Both the position numbers and the translations under genes were made by a program. Below, piece after piece: positions 9,706 through 18,751 of a stretch of 38,393 nt of DNA; position 1 is the first letter of the stretch, and every line of letters starts with the position of its first letter. The stretch is from Butyrivibrio sp. (GTDB lineage Bacteria > Bacillota > Clostridia > Lachnospirales > Lachnospiraceae). The stretch spans positions 1-38,393 of the forward strand of contig JAILBM010000259.1 of assembly GCA_024680925.1 (NCBI GenBank), read 5' to 3'. The notes beneath the pieces were generated by a model, which saw only the letters and a program-made list of their open reading frames with translations, did no database searches and was not told where the DNA came from.

Positions 9706-10887
9706 ATGCCGGAAAATAGCAATCACAATAAACTGAATATAAAAAACGGAATTGTATTTGCATCAAAGGCCGGAGATTTTATAGAAAATTCCATCGGTAA
9801 AACTATAGACAATACTCATCTGAAGGCTCCGGAGCTTGAGGGCGAGCCTGACCTTATGACCTGGTACAGGTTATCTTTGCCGGAATGTCTTTCCGGAGAC
9901 GGATCCGAGTATTATATATACGTAAAAAAGGCAGATCCTTCCAAGCTATGTATCTTTTTATCAGGAGGTGGAGTCGCCTGGAATGAATATACTGCGGCAA
10001 GACCTGTTACAGGGGCTAAGGTTGCGGCAGGTGAGCCTAATTATTACTGGAATAATCTAAGACCTTTTACCCAGGTTATGAATATCAATGTGGGTATAAC
10101 AGATAACCTTAATCCTTTAAATCCTTTCAGGGACTGGAGTTTTGTGGTTATTACCTATGCCACCGGAGATTTTCATGTAGGTAATAATGATTTTTCATAT
10201 AAGGCAGAGGATGGAAGCCAACAGGTGCTCCATTTTCATGGACATTTAAATTTTAATAAAAGTATGGAGGCCGCGGTAAAGCTTTTTCCAAATCCTTCAA
10301 AAATGCTTATTGCCGGGAATTCTGCCGGAGCCTTTGCAGTTCCTGCAGTAGCAGGAGAAATAGCCGATGATTATTACAGTAAATGCAGGGATATAACCCT
10401 TTTATCCGATAGCGGACAGCTTTTATACAAAAACTGGAGAAAAACTGCCAGGACCATTTGGAAGAGTGATGAAAAAATCTGGAAATGTATTAACTCGGAT
10501 AATATTACTGTAGACTGGTACAGGGCTTTGTGTGAAAACCATGGTGACAGATTCAGATTTTTGTATTCCAGTTCCATAAGAGATTATTTGCTAAGTGCTT
10601 ATTATAATGACATAATAAACAGAAAATATAAAACTGATTCCAAGGTACAGGATCTGTTCTATGAACAACTCCATGTAATGCTGGATCAGCTTAGGGAAAT
10701 AAATCCGGAGTTTAAGTTCTTTCTTAATGACTGGAAGCTCCCTCTTGTAACCATGGGAGGTACGGTACATACTTCAGTGAGAGAATTTTATTTTGCCACC
10801 AAGCATGTGGCAGGCATTTCCATGGCAAAATGGCTTAGTGATGCCGTAAACGGTAAAGAATATGATGTGGGAATGCATCTTTTGTAG
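9706..10887 (+). CDS. Pectinacetylesterase/Notum-family alpha/beta hydrolase, no obvious signal peptide
   Basis: CIFLSGGGVAWN, NPLNPFRDWSFVVITYATGDFHVGNN, MLIAGNSAGAFAVPAVAGEIADDYY (nucleophile-elbow GNSAG), MGGTVHTSVREFYF near the C-terminus. Confidence 0.8.
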   Translation: MPENSNHNKLNIKNGIVFASKAGDFIENSIGKTIDNTHLKAPELEGEPDLMTWYRLSLPECLSGDGSEYYIYVKKADPSKLCIFLSGGGVAWNEYTAARPVTGAKVAAGEPNYYWNNLRPFTQVMNINVGITDNLNPLNPFRDWSFVVITYATGDFHVGNNDFSYKAEDGSQQVLHFHGHLNFNKSMEAAVKLFPNPSKMLIAGNSAGAFAVPAVAGEIADDYYSKCRDITLLSDSGQLLYKNWRKTARTIWKSDEKIWKCINSDNITVDWYRALCENHGDRFRFLYSSSIRDYLLSAYYNDIINRKYKTDSKVQDLFYEQLHVMLDQLREINPEFKFFLNDWKLPLVTMGGTVHTSVREFYFATKHVAGISMAKWLSDAVNGKEYDVGMHLL

Positions 10888-10924
10888 TATCGGTAAAGTA
10901 TATTTTGAAAAAGAGTAGAGAGTA

Positions 10925-11521
10925 ATGGATTATAATTCAATTTCGTATCAAATGCATTATATAGTCAGCGCTATTTGCTGTGCTATTTTGGGATTCGGCT
11001 TTTTGGTTCTGGCAGCTAAAGTGTTTAAAAGAAAGCTTGTAAAAGCATATTCGGTAGTTTTGTTTTTGGTATTTTGTGCTATGACGGCAGCTTTGATCAT
11101 TCATAACGATACTGTTTATGCCTATTTAATGTTTATAACCCTTGGAGTCACCTGTCTGGTAGGCTTTAGTGCGATCCTTGCAGAGGCACTTTCCTATAGT
11201 CAGAAAACGGAAGCTACTTTTATAAGAGTTGCCCAGCAGCAGGATTATTCCCGCTTTGGTAAAAAGATTTCCAGGTATCTGAAATTTGGTTTTGATTCCG
11301 AACAGCTTGGAAGAACTGTTTTTGAGTATTCTGAGGACAGGGTTTCAAAACATGCCGAGAAGAAATATGAAAAGGGTAACAAATATATTATCTGGAGAAG
11401 AAAAGATAATGATACGATTTTCAGAGTTAAGAGATTTAAAAAGGTTTATCCTGCTTTGTTTTTAATTCCTGCAGGAGTCTTTTTGATAGCAGTTCCCTTT
11501 TTGATATTTCCTATTGCTTGA
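10925..11521 (+). CDS. Hypothetical membrane protein (about 4 TM segments)
   Basis: 198-aa ORF 37 bp after the previous stop, same strand, hydrophobic segments at both ends with a basic/charged middle; no family recognised. Confidence 0.65.
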   Translation: MDYNSISYQMHYIVSAICCAILGFGFLVLAAKVFKRKLVKAYSVVLFLVFCAMTAALIIHNDTVYAYLMFITLGVTCLVGFSAILAEALSYSQKTEATFIRVAQQQDYSRFGKKISRYLKFGFDSEQLGRTVFEYSEDRVSKHAEKKYEKGNKYIIWRRKDNDTIFRVKRFKKVYPALFLIPAGVFLIAVPFLIFPIA

Positions 11522-11558
11522 AAACTTTAGATTTAATTTATAAAGTTTAATTATTTTT

Positions 11559-11592
11559 AAGCTTTCAGTTTCCTGCTGAAAGCTTATTTTTT
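11559..11592 (+). terminator. Rho-independent terminator closing the 7681-11521 operon
   Basis: AAGCTTTCAG-TTTCCTG-CTGAAAGCTT-ATTTTTT. Confidence 0.88.
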
Positions 11593-11723
11593 GTTCAAAA
11601 TATGGTAAAATTATTACAATAAATTGTTAATTTCTTCTATGAAATTATCAAAAAAACTATACGAAACAATAAGTGATTCTGACAGCTTGCGGTTCTCGGA
11701 TACCTTAGAGGGGAGGTATTTAT

Positions 11724-12506
11724 ATGAGATGTAGAAAGCTAAGGATATTTACACTTATTTTGTTCGTTATTTTGTTAGTTTACACTAAAGATGGTGCTTT
11801 TGCGGCACCAAACGTTTCATCCACATCATCAAAATTAACGGATAAAACATTGCAAAGGTACAATCTTATTCCACAGGAAATAAGAGATGCTTTTGAAGCA
11901 AAGGGTTGGCAGATAATTATTACCGATTCTGCTACTCTAAATGCAAGAAGTAATATCAATATGGTGATTCCGGATGGATATACTCTTGCAGGAACCACAT
12001 GTGTAAATGCCAAAACCATATATTTAAATGATCTGGCTTATTTATCCTATGAAAGTGTATGTCATGAAATGGGACATTTTTTTGATGTGGCTCTTAGTTC
12101 TGAAGTTAATAACGGTGAGAGAGCATCAAGAAGTCAAAGCTTTAAGGATATATGGAAACAGGAAAAGAATAATTACGGAGATTCCTACTGTGCTTCAAAC
12201 ACAGCAGAATTTTTTGCGGACTGTTTTGCCACATATATACAAAACGGTGAATTGCTCAAGGAAAAATGTCCATGCACCTATAACTATGTGGGTAATATGA
12301 TCAATGCCTATTGTGCAAGTAAAGCACAATCCTGTTGTGATGGAAATGTATATATTTATGATGGTATAGATTATACATCGGAATTTAATCCCGCTGTTTA
12401 TTATAATAGATATCCGGATCTTCAGGCAGCTTTTGCCTATGACGAGGCAGTACTTTTAAGGCATTATGCTGTTTACGGTAAAGGTGAGGGAAGAAGTGCA
12501 AGGTAA
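11724..12506 (+). CDS. Secreted zinc metallopeptidase, ATLF/PPEP-like, with C-terminal tail module
   Basis: Signal peptide MRCRKLRIFTLILFVILLVYTKDGAFAAP; ESVCHEMGHFFD (HExxH) and a downstream NTAEFFADCFATYI candidate glutamate ligand; C-terminal FNPAVYYNRYPDLQAAFAYDEAVLLRHYAVYGKGEGR; ATG preceded by GGGGAGG. Confidence 0.72.
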   Translation: MRCRKLRIFTLILFVILLVYTKDGAFAAPNVSSTSSKLTDKTLQRYNLIPQEIRDAFEAKGWQIIITDSATLNARSNINMVIPDGYTLAGTTCVNAKTIYLNDLAYLSYESVCHEMGHFFDVALSSEVNNGERASRSQSFKDIWKQEKNNYGDSYCASNTAEFFADCFATYIQNGELLKEKCPCTYNYVGNMINAYCASKAQSCCDGNVYIYDGIDYTSEFNPAVYYNRYPDLQAAFAYDEAVLLRHYAVYGKGEGRSAR

Positions 12507-12527
12507 GAAGGTATTGCAGTAAAGGTC

Positions 12528-13097
12528 TTAAAAAAGACTTTTAACTGCATATACTTTTGTGCTTTTTCTGGTGGTGCAAAGATAATATATTCCGGGAATG
12601 ATCCATCCAAGGGATACTCCTACGGTATTTGCAAAAACGTCATCCACCTGGCAATATCCTCTTAGAGTAAACAACTGTAAAAGTTCAAGAAATACACTAA
12701 AGGAAAAACCAAGGCCTATGCAATACAAACCGTTTTTAAAGGCAGGTATAAGCATTGTTAGAATAAGGCCAAAGGGTACAAACATGATTATATTTTCTAT
12801 AAAGCTGGCATCTTCGCCCAGTGAAACTCCGGTAACACTGAATAATTCCAGACTTATACCTATTCGTGATCCGGGCTCTCTTGAAAAAAAAGCCTGAATC
12901 ATAAGAACTGTCATATATGTAATAAAGGCAGAAATTAGAACATCCTGCCTGAAATTCATTTTTTTGCTGAATAGCTTACGTAGTAACAGGCACAGGAATA
13001 AAAACATTCCTCCAAAAAATAAACCGTAAGGGAGATAGCTTATTGGTTCAAGCACGTCCTGACAAATTTTGATTATCATTTCATATACCGCTGACAT
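12528..13097 (-). CDS. VanZ family membrane protein
   Basis: IENIIMFVPFGLILTMLIPAFKN...FSVFLELLQLFTLRGYCQVDDVFANTVGVSLGW is characteristic of VanZ-like domains. Confidence 0.85.
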   Translation of the reverse strand: MSAVYEMIIKICQDVLEPISYLPYGLFFGGMFLFLCLLLRKLFSKKMNFRQDVLISAFITYMTVLMIQAFFSREPGSRIGISLELFSVTGVSLGEDASFIENIIMFVPFGLILTMLIPAFKNGLYCIGLGFSFSVFLELLQLFTLRGYCQVDDVFANTVGVSLGWIIPGIYYLCTTRKSTKVYAVKSLF

Positions 13098-13297
13098 GGG
13101 TTACTCCTTTCTTCAGTATTTTGAATGATACATGATATTTCTTAAAATAACCTTAAAAAGTCTTTTAGATTAATAAAAAAATTTGTGCTTGAAAAAATTA
13201 AAATTTTGTAGTACCTTATTTTAGTAATTGATTTCGGTTTATTCTAAACAGGAGAAATTTTTAGTCTGCTCGTTATTTAATCCCGATATTTTTGTTT

Positions 13298-13327
13298 TTG
13301 ATAATAAAGTGTAAATTTTTATATAAT
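13298..13327 (+). promoter_or_regulatory. Predicted sigma-A promoter for rho
   Basis: TTGATA (13298-13303), 18-bp spacer, TATAAT (13322-13327). Confidence 0.65.
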
Positions 13328-13359
13328 CATGCGCGTATTGCGCGGAAACGGAGAGTAAT

Positions 13360-15009
13360 TTGAAAGAAAAGTACGAATCACTGAAACTGGCCGATTTGCG
13401 TGAAATAGCAAAAGCCGCCGGAATCAAAGGAGCTACAGGAATGAAGAAAAGTGAGCTTGTAGAGGCACTTTGCGCAGCCGAGGCAGCAAGAACAGAAGCT
13501 GCTGAGCCAAAGAAAGCACCTGTAAAGCACACTAAGAAAATCGTTACTGTAACAGCTGCCCCTGTTGAAAAAAAGGAAGAAAAAGCTCCCCTTAAGAAAA
13601 AGGCAGAAAAGGCAGAAGCTTCCGAAAAAGAAGAGGTTGTGACAGAAAAAAAGGCAGAAAAAGCTCCAAAGCATGTGGAGAAAAAATCCGACAAGCAGGT
13701 AACTTCAGAAAAGAAAACTGCCAAAAAAGAAGAGGCTGAGAATGGCAAAAAAGCTGAAAAGCAGTCTTCACCTTCTAATCCGCAGCAGGAAAAGAAACAT
13801 ATTGTAAAGGCTGATGTAAATGCTACAGCTGATGCAGAGCCTCAGACGGAAGAAAAGCCGCAGGAAAAAAATGAAGAGCTCGCAGACGGCATACCTGCAA
13901 ACGGTATTCTTGAAATAATGCAGGACGGCTTTGGATTTATCAGATGCGAGAATTATCTTCCCGGGGAAAAGGATGTTTATGTGGCTCCCGGTCTTATAAA
14001 GAAATTTAATCTTAAGACAGGAGATATTTTATCCGGTATCTGCAGACAAAAGAAAGAAAATGATAAGTTTGGAGCTTTGCTTCATCTTCAATCTATAAAT
14101 GGTTATGATCCTGAAGTGGCAATGAAGAGATGGGATTTTGAAAAAATGACTCCTATCTTCCCGGATCAGAAGATTCATCTTGAAAGTCCATCTGCACCGG
14201 TTTCCATGAGAATCATGGATCTTATCTGCCCTATTGGTAAGGGACAGAGAGGAATGATCGTTGCACCTCCTAAGGCAGGTAAGACAACTCTTCTTAAATC
14301 TGTGGCAAAGGCAGTAAAGAGAAATCATCCTGATATTCATTTGATAATTCTTCTTATTGATGAACGTCCTGAGGAAGTAACAGACATTAAGGAAGCTATT
14401 GAAGGTCCTAATGCAGAAGTTATTTATTCTACCTTTGATGAACTGCCTGAGCATCATAAGAGAGTGGCAGAGATGGTTATGGAGAGAGCAAAACGTCTTG
14501 TTGAGCATAAGAAAGACGTTATGATCCTTCTTGACAGTATTACAAGACTTACAAGAGCATATAATATTGTAGTTCCTCCTTCAGGAAGAACTCTTTCAGG
14601 TGGTCTTGATCCTGCAGCGCTGCATATGCCTAAGAAATTTTTTGGTGCTGCCCGTAATATGAGACAGGGCGGAAGCCTTACGATTCTTGCTACAGCTCTT
14701 ATTGAAACAGGCTCCAAGATGGATGATGTGGTATACGAAGAGTTTAAAGGTACAGGTAATATGGAAATGGTTCTTGACAGAAAGCTTCAGGAAAAGAGAA
14801 TATTCCCTGCAATCAATATTCTTAAGTCAAGTACCAGAAGAGAAGACCTTCTTCTTACAGGTGAGGAGCTTGCAGCAGTTAATACTGTAAGAAAAGGATT
14901 TAACGGTATGAAAGCAGATGAGGCAGTAGATCAGTGTATAAATATGTTTTCAAAGACCAGAAATAACTTTGAATTTGTTAAAATGGTTGAGAAAAACATG
15001 ATAAGATGA
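13360..15009 (+). CDS. rho: Transcription termination factor Rho (TTG start)
   Basis: [30 protein letters not shown]-binding domain; [20 protein letters not shown]-loop; [18 protein letters not shown] start after a GGAGAG site. Confidence 0.96.
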   Translation: MKEKYESLKLADLREIAKAAGIKGATGMKKSELVEALCAAEAARTEAAEPKKAPVKHTKKIVTVTAAPVEKKEEKAPLKKKAEKAEASEKEEVVTEKKAEKAPKHVEKKSDKQVTSEKKTAKKEEAENGKKAEKQSSPSNPQQEKKHIVKADVNATADAEPQTEEKPQEKNEELADGIPANGILEIMQDGFGFIRCENYLPGEKDVYVAPGLIKKFNLKTGDILSGICRQKKENDKFGALLHLQSINGYDPEVAMKRWDFEKMTPIFPDQKIHLESPSAPVSMRIMDLICPIGKGQRGMIVAPPKAGKTTLLKSVAKAVKRNHPDIHLIILLIDERPEEVTDIKEAIEGPNAEVIYSTFDELPEHHKRVAEMVMERAKRLVEHKKDVMILLDSITRLTRAYNIVVPPSGRTLSGGLDPAALHMPKKFFGAARNMRQGGSLTILATALIETGSKMDDVVYEEFKGTGNMEMVLDRKLQEKRIFPAINILKSSTRREDLLLTGEELAAVNTVRKGFNGMKADEAVDQCINMFSKTRNNFEFVKMVEKNMIR

Positions 15010-15028
15010 TAAACTTTCAAATAATAAT

Positions 15029-15075
15029 AAAGGCATTGCCGTATTCCAAAGGCGGGAGAGGGCAATGCCTTTTTG
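15029..15075 (+). terminator. Rho-independent terminator after rho
   Basis: AAAGGCATTGCC ... GGCAATGCCTTTTT, 12-bp stem with a 20-nt loop. Confidence 0.8.
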
Positions 15076-15121
15076 AGTATTGGTTTTGGAAGAATAATAA
15101 ACATAAAAATAGCAAAAAAAT

Positions 15122-15141
15122 AACACCTTTCGGTGTTTTTT
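15122..15141 (+). terminator. Second intrinsic terminator-like hairpin
   Basis: AACACC-TTTC-GGTGTT-TTTT. Confidence 0.65.
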
Positions 15142-15495
15142 GGGAGGAGGGGTCATCCGATGGGGAGTCGAATGACCCGGTATGAAAAAAGTTTTGTTGG
15201 GGGAGTCAGAAGTTTTGTGCTTCTGATAAAATATATGATACTGATAAAATTTGGACAAATTATGGACAATTTATAAAGAGAAAATAAAATAAAACGAAAA
15301 TATAAATAACAAAAAACGGTTTGTTGATTATAAAAGATTTACATTAATATGTTTTTTGAAATGTGAAATTGTTATATAATAGAAAAGGAAAGACTTTGGA
15401 GTTTTTTATTTATAAAATTATTGTACGTAATATAGTTAATAACACAATACCGTTAACCGAAATTTTTTCCAAAAATTTCAATATGTATTAATGTA

Positions 15496-15504
15496 TGGTA
15501 TAAT
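15496..15504 (+). promoter_or_regulatory. Predicted extended -10 element upstream of glgA
   Basis: TGGTATAAT with no strong -35; about 48 bp upstream of the glgA ATG. Confidence 0.45.
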
Positions 15505-15551
15505 TAACAGAGTTTTTTCTTAAATTAAAAGGGGAAAGGTGGTTTTTTCTT

Positions 15552-16997
15552 ATGAAAAACATCTTATTTGTTGCATCAGAGGGTGTTCCATTTATTAAAA
15601 CAGGAGGATTGGCAGATGTTGTAGGATCTCTTCCTAAAAACATCGATAAAAGATATTTTGATGTACGTGTTGTTATGCCTAAGTACAGATGTATGTCTCA
15701 GGAAATGAAAGACCGTATGGAATATGTTACCAATTTCTATATGGATTTTCACTGGAAACGTGAATATGTAGGCATATTTAAATCTGAAGTAGACGGCATA
15801 AAGTACTACTTTATTGATAATGAATTTTATTTTAACGGAATGAAGCCGTATAGCGATGACGTTATTTTTGAAATAGAGAAGTTTGCATATTTTTCAAAGG
15901 CAGCACTTTCCATTTTGCCTGTAATCGATTTTCATCCAGATATTATTCATTGTCATGACTGGCAGACAGGTCTTATTCCTGTTTACCTCAAGGAACGTTT
16001 CCAGGGTAATGAATTTTATCGCGGCATAAAGTCTGTAATGACCATTCACAATCTTAAATTCCAGGGCAAATGGGATATTAAGTCTGTTCAGGATATTACA
16101 GGACTTCCTGATTATTATTTTACCCCGGACAAGCTGGCACTTTTTAAAGATGCCGATCTTCTTAAGGGTGGTATAGTATATGCAGATGCCATAACAACAG
16201 TTAGTGAGACATATGCAGAAGAGATTAAGACTGAGTTCTATGGTGAAGAGCTGGATGGACTTTTAAGAGCTAGAGCCGGAGATCTCAGAGGTATTGTAAA
16301 CGGTATTGACTATGATGAATTTAATCCGGAAACAGATAAATTCATTGAGAAAAAATACAATGCTATAAATTTCCGTAAGGAAAAGGTAAAGAATAAGAGA
16401 GCACTTCAGAAAGAACTTGGCCTTGATGAAGATGATAAGACTATGATGATTGGTATAGTTTCAAGGCTTACCGATCAGAAGGGCTTTGATCTTATTGCTT
16501 ATGTTCTTGAGGAATTGTGTCAGGATGCGGTACAGATAGTGGTTCTTGGCACCGGTAGCGAGCAGTATGAAAGCTTGTTCCGTCATTTTGACTGGAAATA
16601 CAAAAATAAGGTTTCTGCCAATATTTATTATTCAGAGCCATTATCACACAAGATATATGCAGCTTCTGATGCATTTCTTATGCCTTCACTTTTTGAGCCT
16701 TGTGGATTATCACAGCTTATGTCTTTAAGATACGGAACTATTCCTATTGTAAGACAGACAGGTGGACTTAAGGATACTGTTGAGCCATACAATAAGTTTG
16801 AAAGTACAGGAACCGGCTTTGGCTTCCTTAATTACAACGCTCATGAAATGCTTGGAACCATTCGCGAAGCAGAGCGTGTATTCTATGATCAAAAACGTGA
16901 ATGGAATAAAATGATAGACAGGGCAATGGCTGTAGACTTCTCATGGAAGGTTTCAGCTAATAAATATCAGGAGATGTATGACTGGTTAAAGCCCTGA
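15552..16997 (+). CDS. glgA: Glycogen synthase (ADP-glucose type, GT5)
   Basis: MKNILFVASEGVPFIKTGGLADVVGSLPK; IIHCHDWQTGLIPVYLK; GLSQLMSLRYGTIPIVRQTGGLKDTV. Confidence 0.96.
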   Translation: MKNILFVASEGVPFIKTGGLADVVGSLPKNIDKRYFDVRVVMPKYRCMSQEMKDRMEYVTNFYMDFHWKREYVGIFKSEVDGIKYYFIDNEFYFNGMKPYSDDVIFEIEKFAYFSKAALSILPVIDFHPDIIHCHDWQTGLIPVYLKERFQGNEFYRGIKSVMTIHNLKFQGKWDIKSVQDITGLPDYYFTPDKLALFKDADLLKGGIVYADAITTVSETYAEEIKTEFYGEELDGLLRARAGDLRGIVNGIDYDEFNPETDKFIEKKYNAINFRKEKVKNKRALQKELGLDEDDKTMMIGIVSRLTDQKGFDLIAYVLEELCQDAVQIVVLGTGSEQYESLFRHFDWKYKNKVSANIYYSEPLSHKIYAASDAFLMPSLFEPCGLSQLMSLRYGTIPIVRQTGGLKDTVEPYNKFESTGTGFGFLNYNAHEMLGTIREAERVFYDQKREWNKMIDRAMAVDFSWKVSANKYQEMYDWLKP

Positions 16998-17013
16998 TAT
17001 GTGGTATTAAGAT

Positions 17014-18660
17014 ATGTCTGAAAGTAAAAAAGATGGAATAATTGTTCAAGCCGGAATCCTTGCAATGGCTTCGGTCATTTCAAGGATTATAGGCTTGTTG
17101 TATACGAGTCCGCTGACAGCGATTATAGGAGACACTGGTAATGGCTACTATAGCGCAGCATACCAGATTTACGTAATAGTTCTCCTGATATCATCCTTCA
17201 GCATTCCTTCTGCAATGGCTAAAATTTTGTCTCAGAAGATTGCTTTAGGTGAGTATCGAAATGCTCAGCGGATTTTTCATTGTGTTCTAATATATGTAGT
17301 GGTGGTTGGAGGAATAGCAAGTATCATTTTGTACGTTTTTGCGGACAGATTTGTTATGGGTAATTCTGTTACAGTACTAAAGGCATTTGCTCCTACGGTA
17401 TTTTTATCCGGACTTTTAGGGTCTTTAAGAGGTTTTTTTCAGGCTCAGAAGACCATGGTACCGACTTCAATTTCACAGATAATAGAGCAGATCGCCAATG
17501 CGGTAGTGAGTATGGGAGCTGCTTATTTTTTGATGCAGCTTGTTATTGATACCTCTGCTACCAACAGAGCCATGTACGGTGCCATAGGTAGTGCCCTGGG
17601 TACGGGTTCCGGGGTGGCAATAGGCCTTATTTTTATGCTGTATATTTATCGACATAAAAGAGATTCATTTTTGGAAAAGGTCAGAAATGATAAACATGAG
17701 GTACTGGAGTATAAGCCCATATTCAGGCTGATCATTTCCATAATTACTCCGTTTATTTTAAGTACCTGTATTTATAATGTTTCTTCTTTTTTAAACTATG
17801 AAATCTTTTCCAATATTCTGGTAAACATAAAGAAAATGGATTATGATGCAGTGGCAACAGTTTATGGAATTTATTCCAGAAAGGCTCTTGTTATCACTAA
17901 CCTTCCCATTGCTCTTGCCAGTGCCATGGCTTCGGCTATGATGCCGAGTATCTCTTCCTCCTATGCGAGAGGAGATAAAGAGGCAACAAGAAATACCATA
18001 AATAAAGCCATGAGAACCATAATGATGCTGGTTATCCCTGCTACGGTAGGACTTATTGTACTGTCTGAGCCTATAATGATGATTCTGTATCCCCAGAAAG
18101 CATCCTTGGCACATGCGGCTTCCCTTATGTCCGTGCTGGCTGTTACAGTTGTTTTTTATTCCGTTTCAACTCTATCAAATGCGGTTCTTCAGGGTGTTGG
18201 AAGAGTAAATATTCCTGTAATAAATGCATCGGTAGCCCTTGTTATACAGACGGTTGTACTTACATTGATGCTGATATTTAGTGATTTCAACAGCTATGCC
18301 CTGGCAATAGCTTCGATTTGTTATTCTTTCCTGATGTGTGTGCTTAACAGCATGGCTTTAAAGACCAAAATCAAGCTAAATCAGGATATAAAAAAGCTTT
18401 ACGTAATACCTGCAATTTGTTCAATAATAATGGGTGTTATTGCATTTATTGTTTATGATTTTTTTGCTATACTATTCGATAAGATTATAAGCAGAGAATA
18501 TTTTGTTAATTTATGTGCTCTTATTATTGCGGTCATAGTAGCTGTTGTAGTTTATGCAGTACTTATGATTGCTCTTAAGGGAGCAACGGAAAATGAGATA
18601 GCGGCACTTCCAAAAGGGGTAAAAATCGTGAGATTTTTAAAGAAAGTGCATTTATTGTAA
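17014..18660 (+). CDS. Polysaccharide flippase / SpoVB-MurJ-like MOP superfamily transporter
   Basis: GILAMASVISRIIGLLYTSPLTAIIGDTGNGYYSAAYQIYVI; about 14 hydrophobic segments; LPIALASAMASAMMPSIS. Confidence 0.88.
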   Translation: MSESKKDGIIVQAGILAMASVISRIIGLLYTSPLTAIIGDTGNGYYSAAYQIYVIVLLISSFSIPSAMAKILSQKIALGEYRNAQRIFHCVLIYVVVVGGIASIILYVFADRFVMGNSVTVLKAFAPTVFLSGLLGSLRGFFQAQKTMVPTSISQIIEQIANAVVSMGAAYFLMQLVIDTSATNRAMYGAIGSALGTGSGVAIGLIFMLYIYRHKRDSFLEKVRNDKHEVLEYKPIFRLIISIITPFILSTCIYNVSSFLNYEIFSNILVNIKKMDYDAVATVYGIYSRKALVITNLPIALASAMASAMMPSISSSYARGDKEATRNTINKAMRTIMMLVIPATVGLIVLSEPIMMILYPQKASLAHAASLMSVLAVTVVFYSVSTLSNAVLQGVGRVNIPVINASVALVIQTVVLTLMLIFSDFNSYALAIASICYSFLMCVLNSMALKTKIKLNQDIKKLYVIPAICSIIMGVIAFIVYDFFAILFDKIISREYFVNLCALIIAVIVAVVVYAVLMIALKGATENEIAALPKGVKIVRFLKKVHLL

Positions 18661-18751
18661 TTTATAATACTTTGGGTTTTCATTTCTTCTATTTTGGAGC
18701 CAATGAAAAAGAGGGTGGAAAAAATAAGATGATAGGAAGGTTAGTTAGGGG

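Noticed and set aside
11593-11723. Possible c-di-GMP riboswitch upstream of the PPEP-like protease (known in some clostridial relatives)
   Set aside because: No GEMM-I or class II core motif could be found in the leader.
13239-13748. 169-aa Ser/Phe/Ala-rich minus-strand ORF
   Set aside because: Antisense of the Lys/Glu/Ala-rich rho insertion; composition is explained by the opposite strand.
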